A model generated the notes under the pieces. It did not search any database. It saw only the letters and a list, made by a program, of their open reading frames with translations, and was not told the DNA's origin. Of a stretch of DNA of 35,388 nt, positions 23,302 to 30,486 are shown piece after piece. Location of the stretch: assembly GCA_046760105.1 (NCBI GenBank), contig JBHIDJ010000021.1:1-35388 (forward strand). Direction: 5' to 3'. The position numbers and the translations under genes were made by a program. The DNA is from JBHIDJ01 sp046760105. GTDB lineage: Bacteria > Pseudomonadota > Gammaproteobacteria > Acidiferrobacterales > SPGG2. The stretch's first letter is position 1; the number at the start of each line of letters is the position of its first letter.

Positions 23302-24324
23302 ATGCCAGCCAATCTGACACCGGAGTACAAGGCGGCCGAGGCCGCTTTCAGGAGAGCGCGCGATCCGAAGGAGCGCCTGGACTGCCTGCGCGAGATGCTG
23401 CGTACCATCCCCAAGCACAAGGGGACCGAGCACCTGCAAGCGGCTATCAAAACCCGGATCAAGCAACTCACCGAGGAGCTGACCGGACCGAAAAAGGGCG
23501 GCACTCGCGGAGGGCCGTCGACGGTCATCCGCCCGGAAGGTGCCGCGCAGATCGCGCTAATCGGTCCACCAAATGCAGGCAAGTCAGTGCTGCACGCGAG
23601 ACTGTCCGGATCCAATGCGCAGTCTGGCCCCTACCCCTTCACCACTCAGTTCCCGCAGCCCGGAATGCTACCCTGTGACGATATCTACTTTCAGCTCATC
23701 GACTTGCCACCGGTTTCGCCCGAGCACTCGATACCCTGGCTCGCCAATGCGCTGCAGCCGGCTGACGCGTGCCTATTAGTCGTGGACCTTGGCGATCCCG
23801 CCTGCGTGGACCAAGTGATGGCGCTTCACGAAATTCTGACCAAAAGGCGTGTGACCCTGACCGATATCTGGGACGAGGCCTCGGAATCCAAGGACAACGA
23901 GGATGAGCTAGCCGACCCGTTCGGGATCCGTTTGCCAACCTTGATGATCGCGACCAAGGCCGATCAGCTGCCAGCTTTACATGACGAGCTTCAGGTGTTC
24001 CAGGAGCTCACCGGCCTGCGCTACCCCGTCATTGTCACGTCGGCTACCACCGGCGAGGGGTTGGATGAAATTGCGCCGTGGCTCTTCCGTAGCCTCGGCA
24101 TCGTACGGGTGTACACGAAAGCACCGGGACGACCGCCGGACAAGGACAAGCCCTTTACAGTTCGCCGCGGACAAACCGTGCACGACGTGGCGGTGCTTGT
24201 GCACAAGGAAATCGCGCAGTCGTTGAAATATGCGCGGCTTTGGCGAGGCAGTGCGTTCGACGGACAGCAGGTAGGGCGGGACCACCCGGTCGTCGATGCC
24301 GACATCATCGAGCTTCACGGCTGA
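23302..24324 (+). CDS. DRG-like GTPase with TGS domain
   Basis: The 340-residue protein has a helical N-terminus (about 1-65), an OBG/DRG-type G domain (about 80-270) and a C-terminal TGS domain (about 275-338; KPFTVRRGQTVHDVAVLVHKEI). G1 is GPPNAGKS (about 88-95), and the switch region is YPFTTQFPQPGML. G3 is DLPP rather than DxxG. G4 is ATKAD, and SATTGEG is G5-like. DRG proteins bind ribosomes or RNA and occur mainly in archaea and eukaryotes; bacterial TGS GTPases of this type are less studied. The altered G3 may change hydrolysis. A large insert (WDEASESKDNEDELADPFG) lies before G4. The start has no clear ribosome site. Confidence 0.9.
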   Translation: MPANLTPEYKAAEAAFRRARDPKERLDCLREMLRTIPKHKGTEHLQAAIKTRIKQLTEELTGPKKGGTRGGPSTVIRPEGAAQIALIGPPNAGKSVLHARLSGSNAQSGPYPFTTQFPQPGMLPCDDIYFQLIDLPPVSPEHSIPWLANALQPADACLLVVDLGDPACVDQVMALHEILTKRRVTLTDIWDEASESKDNEDELADPFGIRLPTLMIATKADQLPALHDELQVFQELTGLRYPVIVTSATTGEGLDEIAPWLFRSLGIVRVYTKAPGRPPDKDKPFTVRRGQTVHDVAVLVHKEIAQSLKYARLWRGSAFDGQQVGRDHPVVDADIIELHG

Positions 24325-24357
24325 GGGTACTATTCCCTCGGCGTGTCGCGTCCACCC

Positions 24358-24609
24358 TTAGCTTGGTGTGGTCGGAAAGTCACCGGGGGGTAGTTGCAGG
24401 TAATAGCCCTGCTCCTTCAACTGGCGGCGCACCTCTTTTGGATCCGCCTGTGCCAAGGTTCGCTCTGGGGTTAGCTCAAGCGTCATCACGAACCCCAACT
24501 TGCCCAGCAAAGCCAGAAGCGTCTTCGGCACACGCGTAAAGTCATTCTCCTCTTCGACATAGAGATACGTATCTACCCGCCGGTACGACTTATAGATGGC
24601 ACATTTCAT
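24358..24609 (-). CDS. YcgL-domain protein
   Basis: The 83-residue protein matches the small YcgL family (PF05166) over its length: MKCAIYKSYRRVDTYLYVEE, DFTRVPKTLLALLGKLGFVM, LELTPERTLAQADPKEVRRQL and the signature end GYYLQLPP. YcgL proteins are largely gammaproteobacterial, with an alpha/beta fold and unknown function. It converges on the TGS GTPase gene with 33 bases between the stops. Confidence 0.92.
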   Translation of the reverse strand: MKCAIYKSYRRVDTYLYVEEENDFTRVPKTLLALLGKLGFVMTLELTPERTLAQADPKEVRRQLKEQGYYLQLPPGDFPTTPS

Positions 24610-24703
24610 AGTCTAAGCGAACCAAACCCAAGCGTACTTCCTGTCTGAAATATCAGACTGCGTCCGGAGACTGAAAGTGCCAATCCTGAACGAGTCTGGT
24701 CCT

Positions 24704-24898
24704 CTAATTACCAGATCGCCCATGCCATCGGATCGTCGTTATCCCACTGTGGCGGTGTAAGGCTTTGCGCACGACTACGAATGAGGTCTTGCCAACAATC
24801 ATATGGACCCGCCCGGTAGGGTGAATTCCATCGAAGAAGATAAACCTACCAAACTTGTCCTCACCGCAAATGACTCGCCCTTCCATGGTGATCTCCAT
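24704..24898 (-). pseudogene. GDSL/SGNH-hydrolase C-terminal remnant
   Basis: The 64-residue frame includes VICGEDKFGRFIFFDGIHPTGRVHMIVG. This is the block V region of GDSL lipases and thermolabile-hemolysin-type esterases, with the catalytic Asp and His in DGIHPT. The rest of such an enzyme (the GDSL serine and blocks II-III) is absent upstream, where an in-frame TGA precedes the ATG at 24898. The C-terminal half (VVVRKALHRHSGITTIRWHG) looks like out-of-frame sequence. It is best read as a gene fragment. Confidence 0.5.
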
Positions 24899-24999
24899 TC
24901 ATCCTTGTCGCAACCGACTCTTCTTAGGAGACAAGTGTGTTCCGTTCACATAGCACATAGGAAATTCAAGAGAAATAGTTTCACCCGTCCGGGTGTAAT

Positions 25000-25077
25000 T
25001 CATTTGAGCGTTTGTATGTAGGTAATCACACCCCCGATCGATTGATCATCGCGCAGGAACTTGGCCATACCTTGCAT
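25000..25077 (-). CDS. 25-residue micro-ORF resembling a cytochrome c C-terminus
   Basis: An ATG at 25077 with GGAGG 7 bases upstream opens a 25-codon frame, MQGMAKFLRDDQSIGGVITY plus IQTLK. It resembles the last helix of class I cytochromes c (the M...LsDDqIa.ViaYI.TL pattern), but no heme motif precedes it in frame. It begins 33 bases after the GST stop, in the same direction. It may be a translated micro-ORF or a decayed cytochrome gene with a fortuitous ribosome site. Confidence 0.4.
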   Translation of the reverse strand: MQGMAKFLRDDQSIGGVITYIQTLK

Positions 25078-25109
25078 CGTCCGTCCTCCAAGATAGCATT
25101 GCTCACGCT

Positions 25110-25748
25110 TCATCCGAGTTGCGGCTGCGTCTTTTGAACACTCTCGCGAGCGCTCATGCTTTCCCACCAACGACGAAGACCGGGTTTCTTCTCTAGAATT
25201 GGTCCGCTTTCTGGTGTCATTACAAAGTATGCATAGATCGGAAGCAGATGCAGGTCGGCGAGACTCAGCGTATCGCCAGCGAGATAAGGTTGATCGTCGA
25301 GAAAATTCTCTAGTACGTCCATGCACTTTTGAACCTGCGGTAAGGCCGCTTTGATCATCGCCTCATCCGGCTCGCCGCCCATCATCGGCGTGACCAGACG
25401 CTGCATGACCACCTGTCCGATTGTTGGCGTATAGGTGTAACAGTCCAGGATGCTGATAACCTGTGCCATATGGGCGCGCTGGCGCGGATCCTTAGGTTGA
25501 AGATCCGGTCCGGCGAAGGCCTCATCGACGTAGCGCTGAATCGCGCATGTCTCATATAGCCGGAAACCGTCGTGTTGAAACGCAGGGACCTTTGCAAACG
25601 GGTGTCGTGCCAGCTGTTCCGGCGGCATGCCCTTGGCAAGAAAATCAAATTCTTCGAACTTATACGGAACGCCTTTCTCTTCGAGCGTCAAACGGGCACT
25701 TCGGACGAAGGTGCTAAACCCCGGACCATAAAGGATCGGATCGGCCAT
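25110..25748 (-). CDS. Glutathione S-transferase
   Basis: The 212-residue protein has a thioredoxin-like N-domain (about 1-80: ADPILYGPGFSTFVRSARLTLEEKGVPY; HPFAKVPAFQHDGFRLYETCAI) with the glutathione-binding cis-Pro (KVPAF) and Glu-Thr (YETCAI, in place of the usual ES/DS). The helical C-domain includes PYLAGDTLSLADLHLLPIYAYF. GSTs conjugate glutathione to electrophiles or reduce peroxides. The ATG at 25748 has GGAGGAG upstream; the frame further upstream to 25823 is not GST-like. Confidence 0.93.
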   Translation of the reverse strand: MADPILYGPGFSTFVRSARLTLEEKGVPYKFEEFDFLAKGMPPEQLARHPFAKVPAFQHDGFRLYETCAIQRYVDEAFAGPDLQPKDPRQRAHMAQVISILDCYTYTPTIGQVVMQRLVTPMMGGEPDEAMIKAALPQVQKCMDVLENFLDDQPYLAGDTLSLADLHLLPIYAYFVMTPESGPILEKKPGLRRWWESMSARESVQKTQPQLG

Positions 25749-26076
25749 GACGTTCTCCTCCATGTTGATTATGATGAAGACGCTATTGTAGGCGCGTGGT
25801 TGGGCGATAACAATGATGCACACAACTCCGCGAACGGGATGCGTATCGGCCGTAACAGGACGTTACGTCACACCACCGGACAACTAGGAAACAAGAACTT
25901 GACGCTTCTTCAAGTCGGCGTTAGCGATCAAACCAACGACTCGTGTGTTGAACGCACGAATCAAGACCTGACTCCTGATGTGCTTTATCATGGCCCTACC
26001 GGAAATCGGTCTTCGTCAATGTCTGGCGCAACTCGTGACTAGCCATTCTTGAACAATAGGCTATAGTAGGGTAGGC
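25749..26076. other. Gene-free stretch between divergent GST and small-protein genes
   Basis: No frame with family resemblance or a good ribosome site is seen on either strand. It should contain the promoters of both flanking genes. A TATAGT at about 26060-26065 lies just before the plus-strand gene, without a matching -35. Confidence 0.35.
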
Positions 26077-26301
26077 ATGACTGATCTAGAAACCTACAGA
26101 GAACAGCTGATCACCGACCTCGGCATGCGCGAGCTGAAAGTCTATGAGGCGCATGCCGAGCCGCCCTACTTCTACCAGTATGAGGACGATGGGTCGATTT
26201 ATGTCCATACCCGTTTTATCGATCAGGCAAACGCTGTCGTAGGAATCTTCTCGCTAGAAGGTGACTTCATCTACGGCGGCCCCGCAACCACCACGCACTA
26301 A
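26077..26301 (+). CDS. Unknown 74-residue acidic protein
   Basis: The protein reads MTDLETYREQLITDLGMREL, then HAEPPYFYQYEDDGSIYVHTRFIDQANAVVGIFSLEGDFIYGG. It is acidic, aromatic-rich and beta-strand-like in its second half. No family is recognised. The ATG is preceded by AGGGTAGG. It converges on the YbaK gene, and two minus-strand terminators lie between them. Confidence 0.72.
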   Translation: MTDLETYREQLITDLGMRELKVYEAHAEPPYFYQYEDDGSIYVHTRFIDQANAVVGIFSLEGDFIYGGPATTTH

Positions 26302-26305
26302 AGCG

Positions 26306-26327
26306 AAAAAAGCCCTCATACGGGCTT
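26306..26327 (-). terminator. Second terminator-like hairpin after the YbaK gene
   Basis: AAGCCC-TCATAC-GGGCTT (26310-26327) forms a 6 bp stem; on the minus strand it is followed directly by TTTTTT. It backs up the stronger terminator at 26430-26459. It could also shield the end of the plus-strand gene at 26301, but there is no T-run in that direction. Confidence 0.55.
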
Positions 26328-26429
26328 ACGCCAACCCGCCGTACAAAAAAGCTACAGGACCTGACAGTCGTTCACCGAGCGCTGGCTCGGCCGCAAGCGT
26401 GCGCTCGGGCGACGCGACGCTGAGCGCGC

Positions 26430-26459
26430 AAAAAAAGTGCCGCCCAGCGGAGGCGGCAC
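26430..26459 (-). terminator. Intrinsic terminator of the YbaK gene
   Basis: GTGCCGCC and GGCGGCAC form a perfect 8 bp GC-rich stem with a 7-base loop. On the minus strand seven T residues follow. It lies 57 bases after the YbaK stop, a classic rho-independent terminator. Confidence 0.85.
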
Positions 26460-26515
26460 AAGGCACACACCAACATCGGAGACTTTCAGTTGCCCGGAGC
26501 TTCCCCGGGGCCGGT

Positions 26516-26980
26516 TTAATGGCTGAACTGCCCGTGCATGGCTTTGTTCAACAGCACCAGGAACTGCTCGCCATCGACACAGATAACCTCTTCGTGGTCG
26601 CCCGCCTCGAAGTAGATTTCGGATTGGCCGACGAGACTGTCATCCAGGAGCGTTGTTACCCCATAAGCAGGACCTAGCGGGGGGATGGCGCCCAGCTCGC
26701 AGTCCGTGAATATGGTCGCAATGCGGTATTCCGGTGCAAGCGTTAGGTCGCGCCCCAGTGCCTGTGAAAGCATCAGCAGGTCAACGTGGCGGTCGCTGAG
26801 GAGAACCACCATGAGGTAGCCCTCTTTATCAACAAGTACTACCGCTTTGGCCATTTGCCCCACGGGCACGTGCGCCGATTGCGCGGACTCCTTGTTCGAC
26901 CAAGTATGCGGGTGAGGAACGACCGAGTATGAAATCCTATTGCTTTGCAGATAATTTTCTACGGTGTTTGCAATCGCCAT
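26516..26980 (-). CDS. YbaK/ProX-type aminoacyl-tRNA deacylase
   Basis: The 154-residue protein has the YbaK/prolyl-tRNA synthetase-associated domain, which hydrolyses mischarged aminoacyl-tRNAs. Recognisable stretches are YSVVPHPHTWSNKESAQSAHVPVGQMAKAVVLVDKEGYLMVVL, with the functional Lys in QMAKAVVL, then GAIPPLGPAYGVTTLLDDSL (the GxxxP loop) and VICVDGEQFLVLL. The start ATG at 26980 is preceded by AAAGGGGGC; an in-frame start at 27004 is possible. It is followed by a strong terminator. Confidence 0.9.
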   Translation of the reverse strand: MAIANTVENYLQSNRISYSVVPHPHTWSNKESAQSAHVPVGQMAKAVVLVDKEGYLMVVLLSDRHVDLLMLSQALGRDLTLAPEYRIATIFTDCELGAIPPLGPAYGVTTLLDDSLVGQSEIYFEAGDHEEVICVDGEQFLVLLNKAMHGQFSH

Positions 26981-27200
26981 CTCTGCCCCCTTTCCAGACG
27001 ACACGCCCCCGCTTCTGTCTAAATACAGTCAAGCGATCCGGCATCGACCGGTCTCTTTGAGATCGAATAACTCTGCCGCCGCTCAGGATAAAAGTCGTTG
27101 ATCCAGGTCAATGAAACATCAGCTGGGGCGGGTGCGCGGGTTGGCCACGGGCAAATCGAATTGAGGCGAGGGCCCGATGGCTGAGGCGGAACAAGGCGAG

Positions 27201-27284
27201 GGTCCGGTGGAGCCTTTGCCCGGCGAACGGGCGGGCCACGGAAGCCCAGCCCCGGACTTGCAAGCGTAGCGGGAATGCGCAGCA
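27201..27284 (+). repeat. Dispersed hairpin repeat, copy A
   Basis: This copy aligns with copy B (27864-27945) at about 70-75% identity. Its inner hairpin, GGGCGGGC against GCCCAGCCC (about 27230-27252), has one mismatch, while copy B's is perfect. Ends with the shared GCAAGCG...TGCGCAG. It has the same orientation as copy B. Confidence 0.6.
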
Positions 27285-27300
27285 CAGACGGGCGGAGCGC

Positions 27301-27330
27301 ATGGATCATCCCGCTGAGCGGGCTCGCCAT
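27301..27330 (+). repeat. Dispersed hairpin repeat, partial copy D
   Basis: The segment TGGATCATCCCGCTGAGCGG and the bases that follow match the left part of copy B (TGCATCATC...GAGCGGG.GGGCCA). It contains the palindrome CCCGCTGAGCGGG. Confidence 0.45.
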
Positions 27331-27406
27331 GGGTGAACCCGAGATGTGCGAATGATCCGTTGACTCGGTGATGACTTGGTTGCCGCCAGGCGACACCTTT
27401 GACGAC

Positions 27407-27637
27407 CTAGGTGTAGCCTGAGTACCTTCCCATCATTCTGGCGGTGCGTTCGACCACGTTCTGACACTCTGCGCAGGTACGCACACCGGGTACACTGTGA
27501 CGCCTTGCCTCTGGTATTTCTTCGCCGCACTCTTCGCAGGTGCGCGCGGATTCGCCGGCGTACTGGACCGTTTTTGAGAGGATAGCGCTGAGGGCTGCTT
27601 GCTCCTCTTCGAATGCGCCGTCTGCTTCGTCAGCCAT
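27407..27637 (-). CDS. DksA/TraR-type C4 zinc-finger protein
   Basis: The 76-residue protein starts at ATG 27637 behind AGGAGG. An acidic helical N-terminus (MADEADGAFEEEQAALSAIL) leads to a DksA-like zinc finger: CEECGEEIPEARRHSVPGVR followed by TCAECQ, with two CxxC pairs. The size fits TraR, the short DksA homologue of plasmids and phages that binds RNA polymerase through the secondary channel without ppGpp. Isolated TraR-like genes in chromosomes often come from phages or conjugative elements, but no phage gene is adjacent. Repeats flank it on both sides. Confidence 0.88.
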   Translation of the reverse strand: MADEADGAFEEEQAALSAILSKTVQYAGESARTCEECGEEIPEARRHSVPGVRTCAECQNVVERTARMMGRYSGYT

Positions 27638-28076
27638 GCTGCCTCCTAAACTCCAAAATTCCCGAGACGCATCCGCTGCGCTTTGACCTACCTTGGTGTT
27701 ACGGCTAGTCAGCTGCAAGATCCGGGCCACCAAATCGTTGCTCCGCTGGGACCGTGTTCGCCAGGAGATGGGGTTTTATTGCCGAGCCTCACCGTGCCGA
27801 TAGGTGGCTGGTTATGTCCCCTCACTCAAGCCGCGGACGAGGGCGAGCCGGAGAAGTGACGATGATCCAGTGCATCATCGCCCCGTCGAGCGGGTGGGCC
27901 ACGAACGGCCCACCCTGGACCGGCAAGCGCAACAGGATTGCGCAGTGATGCAAGGCAGGCCCTGGGTTTTCGAGCGAGGACAGTGAAGCCAAGAAAGCGG
28001 CGCCTATACCCGAAGTGACGCGGGATGTCGACAGCGGCTCTCGCGCAAATCAACCACTAACCACACGCTGCCGGAC
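27638..28076. other. Gene-free stretch with repeat copy B
   Basis: About 440 bases between the TraR-type and glyoxalase genes. Only the repeat at 27864-27945 is identified. Frames on the plus strand (27754-27986) lack support. Confidence 0.4.
27864..27945 (+). repeat. Dispersed hairpin repeat, copy B
   Basis: It starts GATCCAGTGCATCATCGCCC and contains a perfect 9 bp hairpin, GGGTGGGCC-ACGAAC-GGCCCACCC (27892-27915). It ends with GCAAGCGCAACAGGATTGCG. The pattern (short hairpin in a ~80 bp imperfect repeat) is REP-like. The other copies are at 27201, 27301 and 10589. Confidence 0.65.
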
Positions 28077-28517
28077 TCACCACTCCCCGGTATTGGGCAT
28101 CGAGGTCCACGGCTCTTGCGACGGCAGGGCGTCGCCCTTCTGCAAGAGCTCAATCGATATATTGTCGGGTGATTGCACGAAGGCCATGCGGCCATCCCGC
28201 GGCGGCCGGTTAATCGTCACCCCTCCGTCCATCAGCCGCTGACAGATGTCGTAGATGTTGTCGACGCGGTAGGCGAGATGCCCGAAGTTGCGACCGCCCG
28301 TGTACTTCTCCGGGTCCCAGTTGTAGGTGAGCTCTACCATGGGTGCGCGCTTTGCCCGCGCCGGCTCCACATCCTCAGGCGCCGCGAGAAAAATCAGGCT
28401 AAAACGGCCTTGTTCGCTCTCGTATCGATCGATTTCGACCAGACCTAGTTTGTTGCAATAAAAATCGAGCGATGCGTCAACATCGCTCACTCGCACCATG
28501 GTATGAAGGTATTTCAT
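28077..28517 (-). CDS. gloA: Lactoylglutathione lyase (glyoxalase I)
   Basis: The 146-residue protein starts at ATG 28517 with AAGGGGATGG upstream. It isomerises the methylglyoxal-glutathione hemithioacetal. The metal ligands of GloA are all in place: His5 (MKYLHTMVRV), Glu62 (MVELTYN), His80 (FGHLAYRV) and Glu123 (SIELLQ). The sequence RVSDVDASLDFYCNKLGLVE is typical of the family. The frame upstream to 28685 is basic, Cys-rich and not part of the protein. With the GST, thiol genes and OsmC remnant it fits an electrophile/thiol-stress theme. Confidence 0.93.
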   Translation of the reverse strand: MKYLHTMVRVSDVDASLDFYCNKLGLVEIDRYESEQGRFSLIFLAAPEDVEPARAKRAPMVELTYNWDPEKYTGGRNFGHLAYRVDNIYDICQRLMDGGVTINRPPRDGRMAFVQSPDNISIELLQKGDALPSQEPWTSMPNTGEW

Positions 28518-28708
28518 ATGCCCATCCCCTTGTGAACGGTCTCGAAAGTCGATTCTTGAGCGAGCGCCACCGCACGTCTGGCAGCAGCAATAATACCACC
28601 AACTCTGAGATTCCTTGCGTACGGACTTACGCCGGCAACCCCAAGGTTGGCAAACCAGTCGTATACGGCTTAGGCTCTGCGCCACCCAACAGGCAATCGG
28701 GAGGAATT

Positions 28709-29129
28709 ATGGCTACCGTCACGGCTGAACTCACAAAGGGAACCGAGGTCACAACCTCAAACGGCCGTCATAGCTGGGGGGCGGACCAGCCAGTGCTTGC
28801 AGGTGGTACGGACACGGGCGCCACCCCCCTACGACCACCTGTTGGGTACCCTTGTCGCGTGCATTTGCATCACGCTGGCTCTTACTGCCGCCACAAGAAG
28901 ATCTCGCTCAAGTCGTGAGCGCACACTACGAACACACGGACGTTCACGCCGACGACTGTGCCGACGGTGAAGATCCGAACAAGGGCTTCATTGAGGCGAT
29001 CCAGAACGACGTTCGCATTGTGGGCAAATTCAATGATACGAACGGCTCGGGCACATCGTCGAGCGTTGTCGGGCGCACAAGACACTGGCAAATGGTGTAG
29101 AATTGATCGACAACGTGGAGTTCGAGTAA
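28709..29129 (+). pseudogene. OsmC-family peroxiredoxin gene with at least three frameshifts
   Basis: An ATG at 28709 behind GGGAGG opens MATVTAELTKGTEVTTSNGR, then GGTDTGATP, the OsmC hallmark. After a run of six Cs (28824-28829) the frame shifts and gives YDHLLGTLVACICITLAL. A second shift near 28880-28900 gives DLAQVVSAHYEHTDVHADDC. A third near 29040 gives RLGHIVERCRAHKTLANGVE and a TAA at 29127-29129. Both family cysteines (VACICITL; ERCRAHKTL) survive in the pieces. OsmC proteins reduce organic hydroperoxides. Several shifts in 420 bases point to true decay, although assembly errors cannot be ruled out. Confidence 0.8.
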
Positions 29130-29256
29130 CGCTCATCAAGACGGTTAGGGGTATTGACACTACTTTGCCTACCTTGCTGCGAAATAGCGAACAGAGGCCC
29201 AGGGAGCAGATCCTGAACACTTCCGGATCAAATTTGGTGCGCTTGGCCGGTTGCAG

Positions 29257-30480
29257 TCACCCCCCACTTCCAACCCACTGTAGACTTAAACGATCCTCCT
29301 TAGTTAATTCCACTCGGGTTCCCAGCTTGGCGCATTCTCGACTCAACGTTTCTTTTAGCCACTGTGCATCCGCTTTCGATGCCCGGTTCACCTGGAATTG
29401 CTTAATCTGGATGGGCGTCATCTCAAAACGAAAGAGCTTGCCCGTCAATGGATCCACAGTAACAAAGTACATCAATCCTAGGTCATCTCTAAACTCTTCG
29501 TACCCACTGATACCTTCGTAGTCGTTGAGAAAGTCACCACAGCCGTAGATGATAGGTCTATCTCGATAAATCTCAATTCCTTTGGGATGGTGAGAAGAAT
29601 GACCATGGATGACATCTACACCAGCTTCATCAATGAGTTTATGTGCGAACGTTGTTTCCTCTCGGAGAATCTCGTAGCCCCAGTTTGCTCCCCAATGAAT
29701 AGACGCCACGAGAATATCACCCTCTTGCTTTATCGCCTGCACCTGCACTGTGACATCCCGAATGGTTTCGTTCGATAAGTCTTTCAGAAGATTCACGCCT
29801 GCTTTACTTTCGGTCGCTCTCCAATGCCAGGGTATTCCGCTCGATTCCGATCCGAATCCGAATACGATTACCCTTCCCTTTCCGGGCACCTCCAACACCG
29901 CTGGCGTTTCTGCCTCAGCAATGTTTCGGCCGGCCCCAGCGCTTTTCACCTTCACTCGTTTCAGCGTCTCCAAAGTCTCTGCAAGACCTGAATAGCCCCA
30001 GTCGAGAACGTGATTGTTGGAGAGTACGCAACAATCGATCTTCGCCGCCGTGATACAGGGGATATTCTTCGGATGCATCCGATAGTTTATGCCCTTGCCT
30101 TTCCAGTAGTCATCACTCTTCGTGATGGCGGTCTCCAGGTTAATTATTCTTAAGTCGGCCGCCCCACGTTCGAATTCTTCGAGCGCATTGCCCCAAATGT
30201 AGGAAAAGTTCACCGGTTTGCTGAACTGCCCACTCATCAGTTCTGCCAGCTCTACGTATCTTATGGCCGTTTTTACGTACGGCTCGTAGATACGAGGATG
30301 GCTCGGGTGAGGCAATACTTGATCAATACCTCTCCCGGTCATGACGTCACCAGACAGGGACAAGGTGATGAGGTTCGAATCGCTTGACGGGTCGTTGGCC
30401 GCTTGGTTCATTGCCAGCGCCGAGTTCGCAACAACAAACAAACTCTTAACCGCATGAATCAGAAATTCCCGTCGATTCAT
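29257..30480 (-). CDS. CapA-family (PGA_cap) metallophosphatase-like protein
   Basis: The 407-residue protein begins with a twin-Arg-like signal (MNRREFLIHAVKSLFVVANS). The CapA/PgsA-type domain follows, with its conserved blocks: SLSGDVMTGRGIDQ (metal-binding Asp), INLETAIT, VLSNNHVLDWG (Asn-His), SIHWGANWGYE, GHSSHHPKGIE and YGCGDFLNDYEG. Relatives take part in poly-gamma-glutamate or capsule assembly; many stand-alone bacterial members have no known substrate. No pgsB or pgsC is adjacent. The NTF2-like gene ends 6 bases before its start, so the two form an operon. Confidence 0.92.
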   Translation of the reverse strand: MNRREFLIHAVKSLFVVANSALAMNQAANDPSSDSNLITLSLSGDVMTGRGIDQVLPHPSHPRIYEPYVKTAIRYVELAELMSGQFSKPVNFSYIWGNALEEFERGAADLRIINLETAITKSDDYWKGKGINYRMHPKNIPCITAAKIDCCVLSNNHVLDWGYSGLAETLETLKRVKVKSAGAGRNIAEAETPAVLEVPGKGRVIVFGFGSESSGIPWHWRATESKAGVNLLKDLSNETIRDVTVQVQAIKQEGDILVASIHWGANWGYEILREETTFAHKLIDEAGVDVIHGHSSHHPKGIEIYRDRPIIYGCGDFLNDYEGISGYEEFRDDLGLMYFVTVDPLTGKLFRFEMTPIQIKQFQVNRASKADAQWLKETLSRECAKLGTRVELTKEDRLSLQWVGSGG

Positions 30481-30486
30481 CGCCGC

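Larger units (their letters stand above)
26981..27406. other. Gene-free repeat-rich stretch
   Basis: No credible gene. It holds several degenerate repeats. GGCGAGGGCCCGATGG (27163-27178) and GGCGAGGGTCCGGTGG (27195-27210) match at 14 of 16 bases, and repeat copies are at 27201-27284 and 27301-27330. A related fragment (GCGGGTTGGCCACGGG) lies near 27135-27150. Confidence 0.5.

Noticed and set aside
25572..26042. Plus-strand frame across the GST start and the following gap
   Set aside because: It is antisense to the GST N-terminus and has no recognisable content beyond it.
27201..27945. Composite transposon around the TraR-type gene
   Set aside because: The flanking repeats are only about 80 bp, imperfect, and have no transposase or target-site duplication; called dispersed repeats only.
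28820..29045. Programmed frameshifting in the OsmC gene
   Set aside because: Three shifts at unrelated sites and in different directions; only the six-C run looks slippery. Decay or assembly error is simpler.
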